Shown here: positions 43,322-51,928 of the stretch, one piece after another | How positions within the stretch are numbered: the first letter of the stretch is position 1 | How the letters are laid out: every line of letters starts with the position of its first letter | NCBI RefSeq assembly: GCF_030678875.1 | Contig: NZ_JAUUDS010000001.1 | Coordinates: forward strand, 1,116,001 to 1,180,000 | Length of the DNA stretch: 64,000 bases | DNA from: Sphingomonas aurea | Lineage (GTDB): Bacteria > Pseudomonadota > Alphaproteobacteria > Sphingomonadales > Sphingomonadaceae | Reading direction: 5' to 3' | Notes under the pieces: generated by a model | Seen by the model: only the letters and a program-made list of their open reading frames with translations | Databases searched by the model: none | Told to the model about the DNA's origin: nothing | Made by a program: the position numbers and the translations under genes

Positions 43322-43355
43322 CGGGGTCAGCCCTGTTCAAACCGGCGCCGCCATA

Positions 43356-43384
43356 GTCCGGAGCTTAACCGGACACAATGTCCG
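43356..43384. promoter_or_regulatory. Overlapping palindromes upstream of emrA (candidate TetR operator)
   Basis: GTCCGG-AGCTTAA-CCGGAC (43356-43374) and CGGACA-CAA-TGTCCG (43370-43384) share an arm, giving three regularly spaced GTCCG half-sites between the upstream MFS stop and the emrA start. This is the form expected for a TetR-family operator; a terminator for the upstream gene is an alternative reading. Confidence 0.52.
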
Positions 43385-44515
43385 TTATCGCGTCGCTTGC
43401 GTCGCGGTCAGCGGAACGACGCACATCAGCAGGGCCAGCAGCCAGAACGCGGTCGGCAGCCCCACGCCTTGTGCCACGACGCCGATCGCCGCCGGCCCGA
43501 CCAATATGCCGGCATAGCCCATCGTCGTGATCGCCCCGATCGCCAGCGCCGGCGGCATCGCGGTCTGCGTGCCCGCCCGCCGGAACAGCACCGGCACGAT
43601 GTTGGACGCGCCCAGCCCGATCAGCAGGAAACCGGCGAGCGCAACTCCCGCAATCGGCGCCGCCAGCAGCGTCGCGAACCCTGCCACCGTCACCGCGCCG
43701 CCACCGATCAGCGTGGCACGGTCGCCGATCCGCGCGGTCAGCCGGTCGCCGACCAGTCGCCCGGCGGTCATCGCGACCGCAAACAGGATATAGCCGGTGC
43801 CGCCCTGCGCCCGCGCCACCAGCCCGCGCCCCTCGATCAGCAGCGCGCTCCAGTCGAGGATCGCACCTTCGACCAGAAAGGTGATCGCGGCGAGCGCGGC
43901 GAGCAGCAGGACGATCCCGCGCGGGCGGACGAACACCGGCCCGTCCTGCACCGCGGTCGCACGCAGCAGCCGCGGCCAGGCGATCAGCATCGCCGCCGCC
44001 ATCGCCACGCCGCAGGCCAGTGTTCCCGCCCGCGCAGCGACGCCAAGTGACAGCAGGAAGGTCATGACGGTCGACCCCGCGAAGCCACCGATGCTGAACA
44101 GCGCGTGGAAGCCGGACATCAGCGGTTGCCCCGCGGCCCGCTCGACCTCGACCGCATGGACGTTCATCGCCACGTCGAGCGATCCCAGCGCCGCGCCGAA
44201 CAGCAGCAGCGCCGTGCCGAGCGTTACCGGCGTCGCCGCCACGCTCAGCAGCGGCAGGATCGCCGCCATCGCCAGCCCCGCCGCGACGATCACCGGCCGG
44301 CTGCCATAGCGCGCGCTGAGCGGGCCGGTCGCGATCATCGCGGCGACCGATCCCATCCCGATGCACAGCAGCAGCAGGCCAAGCGCGCCATCGTCCACCC
44401 CCAGCCGCTGCTTGGCGAACGGCACCAGCGGCGCCCAGCAGGCGATACCGAAGCCGGCGATCAGAAAGGCCAGCCGGGTCGCGAGCCGGGCAGCCGGGCG
44501 GTCGGCATCGTCCAT
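43385..44515 (-). CDS. MFS transporter (fucose permease/YbjJ-like)
   Basis: Twelve-helix transporter of 376 residues starting MDDADRPAARLATRL; CAGGAG precedes this ATG, while the longer frame upstream is antisense to the methyltransferase. Signs include GIACWAPLVPFAKQRLGV after helix 1, GSLDVAMNVHAVEVER in helix 4 and MSGFHALFSIGGFAGS, typical of YbjJ-like inner membrane transporters. Substrate unknown. It precedes the emrA operon but is separated from it by the palindrome region, so is probably a separate unit. Confidence 0.86.
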   Translation of the reverse strand: MDDADRPAARLATRLAFLIAGFGIACWAPLVPFAKQRLGVDDGALGLLLLCIGMGSVAAMIATGPLSARYGSRPVIVAAGLAMAAILPLLSVAATPVTLGTALLLFGAALGSLDVAMNVHAVEVERAAGQPLMSGFHALFSIGGFAGSTVMTFLLSLGVAARAGTLACGVAMAAAMLIAWPRLLRATAVQDGPVFVRPRGIVLLLAALAAITFLVEGAILDWSALLIEGRGLVARAQGGTGYILFAVAMTAGRLVGDRLTARIGDRATLIGGGAVTVAGFATLLAAPIAGVALAGFLLIGLGASNIVPVLFRRAGTQTAMPPALAIGAITTMGYAGILVGPAAIGVVAQGVGLPTAFWLLALLMCVVPLTATQATR

Positions 44516-44532
44516 CGGACACTCCTGAAGAT

Positions 44533-44548
44533 CGGGCGACTTCGCCCG
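44533..44548. promoter_or_regulatory. Short palindrome in divergent promoter region
   Basis: CGGGCGA-CT-TCGCCCG lies in the 115-base gap between the divergent MFS and methyltransferase genes. It could be an operator or a 5' leader hairpin; nothing else supports a choice. Confidence 0.25.
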
Positions 44549-44630
44549 TCGCAGCAGAAAGCCGTACTTGCCAAGGAGTTTCCGCCGCCGCACGATCGGG
44601 CATCCCCCGATGCGATCCGAAAGGTCGACG

Positions 44631-45422
44631 ATGAACCGCTCCGCCCTGCTCCTCCTTGCCGCCGCCCCCGCCCTGATCGCCGCCAGCGCGCCGCGCGTGC
44701 CGGCCGCCGTCGCCGCCGCGGTCGCCGCGCCGACCCGCACCGCCGCCAATGTCGCGCGCGACCGCTATCGCCACCCGGCCGAGACGCTCGCCTTTTTTGG
44801 GGTCAAGCCGACCGACACGGTGGTCGAGGTCTGGCCGGGTGGCGGCTGGTACACCGAGATCCTCGCACCCCTGACGGCGAAGTCCGGCACATACTACGCC
44901 GCCGGCCCCTGGGCGAAGGGGCTGGACGGCGTCCGCGCGATGCAGGCCCGCGACGCTGCCACCTATGGCAAGGCGAAGCTCGCCGCCTTTCCCGCAGAGG
45001 CAGGCGCGGCGGGCGTGCCCGACGGCAGCGCCGATGTCGTCCTGACCTTTCGCAACGTCCATAACTGGCGGTTCGGCGGTGCCGACCGGGCGCGCGCGAT
45101 GTTCGCCGCGATGTACCGGATGCTGAAGCCCGGCGGGACGCTCGGCGTCGTCGAGCACCGCCTGCCCGAGAACCGCGACGCCGCCGCCGAGGAGAAGAGC
45201 GGCTATATGAAGCCGAGCAGCGTCATCGCCTTCGCCACCGCCGCCGGCTTCCGCCTCGCCGCCCGGTCGGAGGTGAACGCCAACTCTAAGGACAGCGCCG
45301 ACTGGCCCGAAGGCGTCTGGACGCTGCCGCCCAGCTACGCCCTGAAGGACAAGGATCGCGCGAAGTACGCGGCGATCGGCGAGAGCGACCGGATGACGCT
45401 GAAGTTCATCAAGCCGCGGTAA
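44631..45422 (+). CDS. Exported class I SAM-dependent methyltransferase-like protein
   Basis: A 263-residue methyltransferase-fold protein with a clear signal peptide (MNRSALLLLAAAPALIAASA). Motif I is VVEVWPGGGWYTEIL; the later strands VVLTFRNVHNW and MLKPGGTLGVVEHR complete the Rossmann-like SAM fold, with a family-typical EKSGYMKPSSVI stretch. Proteins of this type are common in sphingomonads, yet SAM is not expected outside the cytoplasm, so the protein may be periplasmic with another role. ATG 44631 is chosen for the signal peptide; an upstream frame adds 21 unconvincing residues. Confidence 0.85.
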   Translation: MNRSALLLLAAAPALIAASAPRVPAAVAAAVAAPTRTAANVARDRYRHPAETLAFFGVKPTDTVVEVWPGGGWYTEILAPLTAKSGTYYAAGPWAKGLDGVRAMQARDAATYGKAKLAAFPAEAGAAGVPDGSADVVLTFRNVHNWRFGGADRARAMFAAMYRMLKPGGTLGVVEHRLPENRDAAAEEKSGYMKPSSVIAFATAAGFRLAARSEVNANSKDSADWPEGVWTLPPSYALKDKDRAKYAAIGESDRMTLKFIKPR

Positions 45423-45435
45423 TCCAGACAACTTG

Positions 45436-45459
45436 GCCTCTCCCCTTCAGGGGAGGGGC
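45436..45459. terminator. Bidirectional hairpin between convergent genes
   Basis: GCCTCTCCCC - TTCA - GGGGAGGGGC, a 10-bp stem with one T-G pair, between the methyltransferase and halogenase stop codons. Same family as the hairpins at 23226 and 48547. Confidence 0.65.
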
Positions 45460-45469
45460 GCATGTGCCG

Positions 45470-46972
45470 CTACCCCGCGCGGAAATGCCGGGCGATCACG
45501 TCGCCATGCGCCGGCATCCGCTCGGCCGTTTCGGCGATCACGCGCCGCATTCCGGACAGCACCGCGCGACGCTCTGCCGCGCTGACGCCATCGGCCAGCC
45601 GATCGCGGCCGCCCGGCACCACCCCCTGCCCCAGCAGCACCGCCAGCCAGTTGGCGTCGTGGAAGATGTCGCCCGGCCGCTCCAGCAGGCGGCCGGTGCG
45701 GGCGAAGAGCTGCATCTTCTCGACGAGCGTCTCCGGCAGTTCGGTCGCGCGGCAGGCGCGCCAGAACGGCGTGTCCTCTCGCTCCGTCGCGACATAGTGG
45801 AGGATCAGGAAGTCGCGCACCGCGTCGAACTCGCGTGCGACGCGGCGGTTATATTCGTCGCGAATGCCGAGATCGAAACCGCGATCGGGAAACCAGGCGA
45901 GCAGGTTGGTGATGCCGCTCTGGATCAGGTGCAGGCTGGTCGATTCCAGCGGCTCGAGAAAGCCCGAGGCGAGGCCCAGCGACACGACATTGCCCGACCA
46001 GGCCCGCTCCCGCCGGCCGGTGGTGAAGCGCAGCCGGCGCGGATCGCCGGCCGGCGCGGCGTCGAGATTGGCGAGCAGCACCGCCTCTGCCGCATCGTCG
46101 TCGATGAAGCGGCTGCAATAGACATGGCCATTGCCGACCCGGTGCTGGAGCGGAATGCGCCACTGCCACCCCGCGTCGCGCGCGGTCGCGCGGGTAAAGG
46201 GCGTCGGTGGTCCGGCATTCACGGTCGGGACCGCCACCGCCCGGTCGCATGGCAGCCAGCGCCGCCAATCGAGATAGGGCGTCGCCAGCGCCTCGCCGAT
46301 CAGCAGCCCGCGAAAGCCGGTGCAGTCGAGGAACAGGTCGCCGCCGATCCGCCGCCCGTCTTCCAGCACCAGTTCGCGCACGAAGCCGCTCTCGGCATCC
46401 TGCGCGACGCTGCCGATCCGCCCCTCCACCCGCTCCACGCCGCGCGCCTCGGCGAAGCGGCGCAGGAAGGCCGCGTAGAGGCTGGCGTCGAAATGATAGG
46501 CATAGCCATAGGTCGCGAAGACCGATCGCGCGTCGCCCGACGGCTTGGCGAAGCGCCCGCGCGCCGCCGCCGCGTCGGCCAGCGAATAGGCGGACAGCGG
46601 CGTCGTGTCCCCCTCCGCCCGCGCGGCGAGCCACTGCTGGTGGAACGGCACCATGCCGAAATCGTCGCCGTAGCGGCCGAACGGGTGGAAGTACCGGTGG
46701 CCCTGCCGCCACCAGTCGACGAACTCGATGCCGAGCTTGAACGTACCCTTCGTCTCGCGGACGAAGCTCGCCTCATCGATACCCAGGATCGTGTTGAACG
46801 CCTGGATCGGCGGGATCGTCGCCTCGCCGACGCCGACCGTACCGATCTCCTCGGATTCGACCAGCACGATGGCGATGCCGGTGCCGCGCAGCCCCTGTGC
46901 CAGCGCCGCGGCCGCCATCCAGCCGGCGCTGCCGCCACCGGCGATCACGATGCGACGCAGCGCCTCGCTCAT
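45470..46972 (-). CDS. Flavin-dependent tryptophan halogenase family protein
   Basis: Second halogenase-type flavoprotein, 500 residues from ATG 46972 (MSEALRRIVIAGGG); this start overlaps the upstream halogenase stop by four bases. GGGSAGW at 12-18, K79 in TFKLGIEF at the PrnA Lys79 position, W269-Q-W-R-I-P for WxWxIP, and E343 in PLESTS. The residue after the catalytic E-S-T is Ser instead of the Gly found in PrnA and in the halogenase at 13764. It is the last gene of a receptor-halogenase-halogenase run. Confidence 0.92.
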   Translation of the reverse strand: MSEALRRIVIAGGGSAGWMAAAALAQGLRGTGIAIVLVESEEIGTVGVGEATIPPIQAFNTILGIDEASFVRETKGTFKLGIEFVDWWRQGHRYFHPFGRYGDDFGMVPFHQQWLAARAEGDTTPLSAYSLADAAAARGRFAKPSGDARSVFATYGYAYHFDASLYAAFLRRFAEARGVERVEGRIGSVAQDAESGFVRELVLEDGRRIGGDLFLDCTGFRGLLIGEALATPYLDWRRWLPCDRAVAVPTVNAGPPTPFTRATARDAGWQWRIPLQHRVGNGHVYCSRFIDDDAAEAVLLANLDAAPAGDPRRLRFTTGRRERAWSGNVVSLGLASGFLEPLESTSLHLIQSGITNLLAWFPDRGFDLGIRDEYNRRVAREFDAVRDFLILHYVATEREDTPFWRACRATELPETLVEKMQLFARTGRLLERPGDIFHDANWLAVLLGQGVVPGGRDRLADGVSAAERRAVLSGMRRVIAETAERMPAHGDVIARHFRAG

Positions 46973-48486
46973 GCCGCCAGCGCCCGGCAGGTGCGCTCGA
47001 CGAACAGGTCGTGCGCCGGCATCGACTCGGCAGCCCGGGCAAGCAGTGCGCGTCGGTCGGCGAACAGCTTCGCCAGCACCTGCGGATCGGCGGTGTCGGC
47101 GGTCGCGTCGATGCCGCGCGGCACCCGCTCCTGGCCCAGCAGGATCGCCACCCAGCTTGGCTCCTGATGCGATTCCAGGTCGTAGAGCGGCACCCGCGCG
47201 CATGCGTCCCACGTCGCCAGCTTGTGCGCCAGCGTATCGGGCAGCGCCATCGCCCGGCACTGCCGCCACAGCGGCTCGTCGCGCGACGACAGCGCGTAAT
47301 GCGCGATCAGGAAATCGCGGATCCGCTCATATTCGCCGATCGTCTGGCGGTTATACTCGGCGGCGATCGCCGGGTCTGCAGACCCCGACGGCAGCAGCTC
47401 GATCAGCCGCGCAAGCCCGGTCTGGATCAGCTGGATGCTGGTCGACTCCAGCGGCTCCATGAACCCGGCCGCCAGCCCGATGCCGATCACGTTGCGCTCC
47501 CAGAAGCGCGCGCGCCGTCCGGTCGTGAAGCGCAACGGCCGAGGATCGCCCAGCGCCTCGCCGTCCAGACCGGCGAGCAAGGTCGCCGCCGCCTCGTCGT
47601 CGGAAATCTGGCTGCTGGCATAGACCATGCCGTTGCCGGTGCGATGCTGGAGCGGGATGCGCCACTGCCATCCCGCCGCCCGTGCCGTCGCGCGGGTAAA
47701 GGGGGTCAGCCGCCCCGCCCGCCGCGATCCGACCGCCATCGCACGGTCGCAGGGCAGCCAGTGCGACCAGTCGACGAACGGCACTGCCAGCGCCTGCCCC
47801 AGCAACAGGCTGGCGAAACCGGAGCAGTCGACGAACAGGTCGCCTGTCACCTCGCGGTCGCCGTCGAGGACGAGCGTCGTGACGTCACCGCTCTCGCCGT
47901 CGCGCGTCACGCCGGCGATCCGCCCCTCGATCCGCTGCACGCCCTTGCCCTCGGCATGACGGCGCAGCAACTGCGCGTAGAGGCCGGCATCGAAGTGATA
48001 GGCGTGCTTGAAGGCAGCGGCCGGCCCCTTCATCGCCTGTGGCGGGGCGAAGCGGTCGCGACCGGCAGCGGCCCAGGCCATCGACCACGCACCGATCGGT
48101 GCGTCCAGCCCCTCGCGGCGCAGGCGCAGCCAGTGATGATGCGGTGCGACGCCGTCGATATCCGCGCCGTAATCGCCGAAGCCGTGGAAGTGCCGGTTGC
48201 CGACCCGACCCCAGTCGACGAACTCGATGCCCAGCTTGAAACTGCCCTGGGTCGCCGCCACGAAATCGGGCTCGTGCAGGCCAAGCACGCTGTTCAGGTG
48301 CTGGATCAGCGGCACCGTCGCCTCGCCGACCCCGATCGTGCCGATCGCATCGGACTCGATCAGCGTCACCCGCGCCTGCGCCGGCGTCCGGAACCGCGCG
48401 ATCAGCGCCGCCGCCATCCACCCGGCGGTGCCGCCACCGACGATGACGACATGCTGCGCGCCGGGATATTGCCGGGTCTGGTTCAT
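46969..48486 (-). CDS. Flavin-dependent tryptophan halogenase family protein
   Basis: Third halogenase-type flavoprotein, 505 residues, translationally coupled to the one downstream (ATGA). GGGTAGW near residue 17, K84 in SFKLGIEF, W273-Q-W-R-I-P, and E347 in PLESTS, again with Ser after E-S-T. It is clearly paralogous to its neighbour, but they differ widely outside the motifs, which suggests different substrates or a heteromeric pair. Start at 48486 (MNQTRQYPGAQHVVIVGGG), with a purine-rich stretch just upstream; it follows the second TonB receptor after a 116-base gap holding a hairpin. Confidence 0.92.
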   Translation of the reverse strand: MNQTRQYPGAQHVVIVGGGTAGWMAAALIARFRTPAQARVTLIESDAIGTIGVGEATVPLIQHLNSVLGLHEPDFVAATQGSFKLGIEFVDWGRVGNRHFHGFGDYGADIDGVAPHHHWLRLRREGLDAPIGAWSMAWAAAGRDRFAPPQAMKGPAAAFKHAYHFDAGLYAQLLRRHAEGKGVQRIEGRIAGVTRDGESGDVTTLVLDGDREVTGDLFVDCSGFASLLLGQALAVPFVDWSHWLPCDRAMAVGSRRAGRLTPFTRATARAAGWQWRIPLQHRTGNGMVYASSQISDDEAAATLLAGLDGEALGDPRPLRFTTGRRARFWERNVIGIGLAAGFMEPLESTSIQLIQTGLARLIELLPSGSADPAIAAEYNRQTIGEYERIRDFLIAHYALSSRDEPLWRQCRAMALPDTLAHKLATWDACARVPLYDLESHQEPSWVAILLGQERVPRGIDATADTADPQVLAKLFADRRALLARAAESMPAHDLFVERTCRALAA

Positions 48487-48546
48487 CGTTCCTTCCTGCC
48501 GCACTCGCACCCGCCTAGCATCGATCGGCATGCGCCGCTCCCCTTT

Positions 48547-48573
48547 CTCCCCTCCCTGGACAAGGGAGGGGAG
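48547..48573. terminator. Hairpin between TonB receptor and halogenase genes
   Basis: CTCCCCTCCC - TGGACAA - GGGAGGGGAG, a perfect 10-bp stem 30 bases after the receptor stop, without a T-run. It may only reduce transcription into the two halogenase genes, or mark 3' processing. Confidence 0.55.
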
Positions 48574-48602
48574 CGTATCGGGCAGTCGGGCGGCGAAGGA
48601 TC

Positions 48603-51600
48603 CTAGAACACGCCGCGGACCAGGATGGCGATGCGCCGGTCGGTGTCGGTCCAGCTGTAGCGCGGCTTCAGGTCGGGATCGCCCACGTCCAGGAACGTGC
48701 GCGAGTTGAGCAGGTTGGTGCCCTGCACGCCAATCTTGAAGTGCTTGTCGATCGAATAGAGGATCGATGCGTCCAGCTGTCCGAAATTCTCCGACCATAC
48801 CGGGAAATTCAGGTTCGCCGCCGAGGTTGTCAGCAGATAGGTCGAGCGCCAGTTATACGCCGCGCGTGCCGAAATGCCGTATTTCTCGTAGATGCCGGCG
48901 ATGTTGAACGAGTATTTCGACAGGCCTTCCAGCGGCAGTTCCTTGGCCGCGTTGGTCGTCTGGTTCGCATCGAACACGTTCACCGCGGTGTTCTTGCCGC
49001 CCGACGAGTCGACATAGGTGAAGTTGCCGGTGAAACCCAACCCGCCGAGCGCACCCGGCAGCATGTCGAAGAACTGGGTGTAGCCGACCTCGAAGCCCTT
49101 GATCGTACCCTTTGACCCGTTGGTCTGCTGGGTCAGGTCGAACGTCACGGTCTGGCCGTTGCTGGTGAACGACTGCTGCGTCACGCCCGCGAAGATATAG
49201 TCGCGCAAGCGCTTGTAGAAACCGGCGAAGGTCAGGCTGTTCGACCTGCCGAAATACCACTCCAGGCTGGTGTCGAACTGGTCGGCCTTGGTCGGCTTCA
49301 GGTTGGGATTGCCCGAGGTGCCGGTAAAGGCGGTCCGCCGCCCGCCGACTCCGACGCCGTTGGCCACGCCGTTCGCGTCGAACGAGAAGCCCAGCTGGGT
49401 GAACGGGTTCAGCTGCGCGAAGGTCGGCCGCACCATCGCCTTGGCCGCGGCGAAGCGCAGCTGGACGTTGTCCTGCAGGAAGAAGCGCAGGTTGATGCTG
49501 GGCAGGACGTCGGTGTAGTTGCCCGACGACGACTGCTGCTGGCTGCCGATGTTGCCGCCAGCGAACGCCACCGCCTGTGCGAGCAGGGCGCAGTCCGCGG
49601 CCGTCGCCCCGCCTACGCCGACGGCGCAGTTCGGGTTGGTGATGGTCCCGACGCGCAGCGCCGAGCCCGCCGCGCTGTTCTCGGTGCGGATCACGCGAAC
49701 GCCGATATTGCCGTCGAAGTGACCGGCAATCCCCTGATCCATGCCGAAGCGCAGCAGGCCATAGCCCGCATAGGTCTTCTCGGTCTGGTTGTTGATGCCG
49801 CCGCTGACATTGTCGCCGGCCGGCGCGGCCAGCGAGTAATCGTCCGACAGCGGCGTCCAGCCCCAGCCCGCCGACTGCGTGCTCTTCAGATAGCTGTACG
49901 CATTGGCCGTGCCGTTCTCGACCAGGCTGGCGGTCGGGAACCAGAAGCCGGGTCCGACCGACGGCACCTTGCCGCGGAAGAAGTTGTTGTAGCCGAAGAA
50001 CCCGGATTGGGCGGGCAGGCCCGGATTCTGTAACCCGCCGGCAAACCCGGTCTGGTCGAGCGTCACCGGCGTACCGCCGCCCCAGTACTGGGCCGAGAGC
50101 AGCGCCCAGTTATATCCGGTCTGCCGCGTGATCGCGTTGCGGTCGGTGGCCCGGCCGCCGACACGGAACGACTTCAGGAAATCGCTGTCGGTGAAGGTGT
50201 ACTCGACGTCGGCGCGCTGTGCCCACTCGTCGGCCTCGTTGTCCTCGATGTGATCCATCGCGGCAGCCCACCAGTAGAGGCTCTTGTTGGTCAGCGATCC
50301 GCCTGCCGCGGTCGGCGACAGGTTGATCGACGGATCGTCGCCGCTGAAATCGAACGCGATCGTCGTCGGCGTGCCGACCTGGGTGAAGGCGGTCATGCTG
50401 TAGACCTTGGCGGTCGACTTCACATACTGAACGTCGGCGCCGAACGCCCAGTGCTCGTCCGGCGTCCAGCGCAGGTTGAGCGAGTAATCCTGCGTCTTCT
50501 TGGTCTGCTTGCCGGAACGCGTGTCGAAATTGATGTTGCGGTTGGGCAGCACGCCCGATTCCAGCTGGTTCTGGTCACCGAACATCAGCGTCGAATTGCC
50601 GTTTGGGCTGGGCGTGTCGTAATCGCCGACTGCATATTCGATGTCCTTCGGCGTCGCCTTCGCCAGCAGCGCCTCGGCAGTGATGAGCAGCGTATCGCTC
50701 GGCTTCCACTGGAACGAGCCGTCGAACGCGGTGCGGCGCTGCTGCCAGTCGATCCGGCGAAAGCCCATGCCGGCCGGCACGTACACGGTCGAACCCGCCG
50801 CCACGCCGTCCTGCGCGCTGGTCAGGGTCGCGCGGTCATAGCGACCGGCGGTGATGCTGTCGGTGCGGTTGCCGATATTGCCGATCGAGTAGCTGAGCAG
50901 CAGGCCCACTTCACCCAGGCCGGTCTGCCACCGGCCGCTGCCCAGCACGTTGCCCGACAGGAAGCCCTTGTTGCGCAGGTCCGCATAGTTGGAATCGCCC
51001 GAGAAGGCGAAGACGTACCCGGTCGCGTCGAACGGCTTGCGGGTGCGCAGGTTGACGATGCCGCCGATGCCACCCTCGACCAGCTCCGCCGAGGGGTTCT
51101 TGTACACGTCGACGCCCGCTAGCAGGTCGGACGACACGTCCTCGAACGACAGGCCGCGGCCGTTGTTGGCGGAGAAGACGTCGCGACCGTTCAGCTCGGA
51201 GCGGACGAAGGACAGGCCGCGGATGAACACGCCGCCGCCCTCGGCAGACAGGCGCGCAGGGTCGCGATTCTCGTTGGTCCGCTGCAGCGTGACGCCGGGA
51301 ATGCGCTGGAGCGCTTCCGACACCGATCGATCGGGCAGCGCGCCGATATCCTGCGCGGTGATCGAGTCGATCACCTGCTCGGCATTCTTCTTGCGGTCGC
51401 GCGCGCCCTGCAGCGAGGCGCGGATGCCGGTGACGATGATCTCGCCGTCGGTGTTCTGCGCGGTCGGGTTGTCGGACGGAGCCGATGTCGTCTCCTGACC
51501 CGCACCACCGGTGGTCGCGGGGATGCTCGTCTGGTCGGCAGCGGTGTTCTCGACCGGCGTCTGCTGCGCGAAGGCGGGCGCACTCAGCGCCAGCGCCGCC

Positions 51601-51686
51601 AGCACGGCGATCGAGGCGCCGGCGCGCAGCGCGGTTAGCGGCCGACGATCCCGGACGATCATCGACGAATAGGACGAATCGCTCAT
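48603..51686 (-). CDS. TonB-dependent receptor
   Basis: Outer membrane active transporter, 1027 residues from ATG 51686 (MSDSSYSSMIVRDRR). It has a signal peptide to about residue 40 (SAPAFAQQ), TonB-box-like GEIIVTG (81-87), a plug with DIGALPDRSVSEALQRIPGVTLQR and FIRGLSFVRSELNGRDVF, and a large barrel ending in VRGVF with terminal Phe. GAGAGGGGA precedes the chosen start; a longer frame from 51749 would run close to the operator. A perfect class 2 LacI palindrome lies 74 bases upstream. It probably imports xylose-containing oligosaccharides; two halogenase genes follow. Confidence 0.94.
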   Translation of the reverse strand: MSDSSYSSMIVRDRRPLTALRAGASIAVLAALALSAPAFAQQTPVENTAADQTSIPATTGGAGQETTSAPSDNPTAQNTDGEIIVTGIRASLQGARDRKKNAEQVIDSITAQDIGALPDRSVSEALQRIPGVTLQRTNENRDPARLSAEGGGVFIRGLSFVRSELNGRDVFSANNGRGLSFEDVSSDLLAGVDVYKNPSAELVEGGIGGIVNLRTRKPFDATGYVFAFSGDSNYADLRNKGFLSGNVLGSGRWQTGLGEVGLLLSYSIGNIGNRTDSITAGRYDRATLTSAQDGVAAGSTVYVPAGMGFRRIDWQQRRTAFDGSFQWKPSDTLLITAEALLAKATPKDIEYAVGDYDTPSPNGNSTLMFGDQNQLESGVLPNRNINFDTRSGKQTKKTQDYSLNLRWTPDEHWAFGADVQYVKSTAKVYSMTAFTQVGTPTTIAFDFSGDDPSINLSPTAAGGSLTNKSLYWWAAAMDHIEDNEADEWAQRADVEYTFTDSDFLKSFRVGGRATDRNAITRQTGYNWALLSAQYWGGGTPVTLDQTGFAGGLQNPGLPAQSGFFGYNNFFRGKVPSVGPGFWFPTASLVENGTANAYSYLKSTQSAGWGWTPLSDDYSLAAPAGDNVSGGINNQTEKTYAGYGLLRFGMDQGIAGHFDGNIGVRVIRTENSAAGSALRVGTITNPNCAVGVGGATAADCALLAQAVAFAGGNIGSQQQSSSGNYTDVLPSINLRFFLQDNVQLRFAAAKAMVRPTFAQLNPFTQLGFSFDANGVANGVGVGGRRTAFTGTSGNPNLKPTKADQFDTSLEWYFGRSNSLTFAGFYKRLRDYIFAGVTQQSFTSNGQTVTFDLTQQTNGSKGTIKGFEVGYTQFFDMLPGALGGLGFTGNFTYVDSSGGKNTAVNVFDANQTTNAAKELPLEGLSKYSFNIAGIYEKYGISARAAYNWRSTYLLTTSAANLNFPVWSENFGQLDASILYSIDKHFKIGVQGTNLLNSRTFLDVGDPDLKPRYSWTDTDRRIAILVRGVF

Positions 51687-51759
51687 TTCAGTTCCCCTCT
51701 CCGACGTCCCTGCAGGGACGAACCTTCCCGAAGCCGTCAGCTCTCTCACCCCACGCTCT

Positions 51760-51773
51760 TGATAGCGCTATCA
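51760..51773. promoter_or_regulatory. LacI-type operator, class 2 (perfect palindrome)
   Basis: TGATAGCGCTATCA, a perfect 14-base palindrome upstream of the second TonB receptor gene. It is the best-formed copy of the class 2 motif, also seen at 29016, 30241 and 57176. Confidence 0.8.
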
Positions 51774-51840
51774 CAGATCGGGGCAGAAAGTGCGGTTCGT
51801 TTTCAAATAAGTTCCCCGACTTCATCGGCCGGTTGACGGT

Positions 51841-51891
51841 TGTTAGCATTGGTCCGATGCGGGAGCAACACGAATATGTGGACCGCTAACA
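51841..51891. promoter_or_regulatory. Pair of inverted TGTTAGC half-sites
   Basis: TGTTAGCATTGGTCC at 51841 and, on the other strand, TGTTAGCGGTCCAC ending at 51891 lie in front of the cupin-like gene. The second matches the xylose-operon site (57176) at its first ten bases. They may be weaker class 2 operators or one site for looping with 51760. Confidence 0.4.
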
Positions 51892-51928
51892 TCGTCGGGA
51901 GTAGATCGCCCTCACAGGAGACAAGAGC

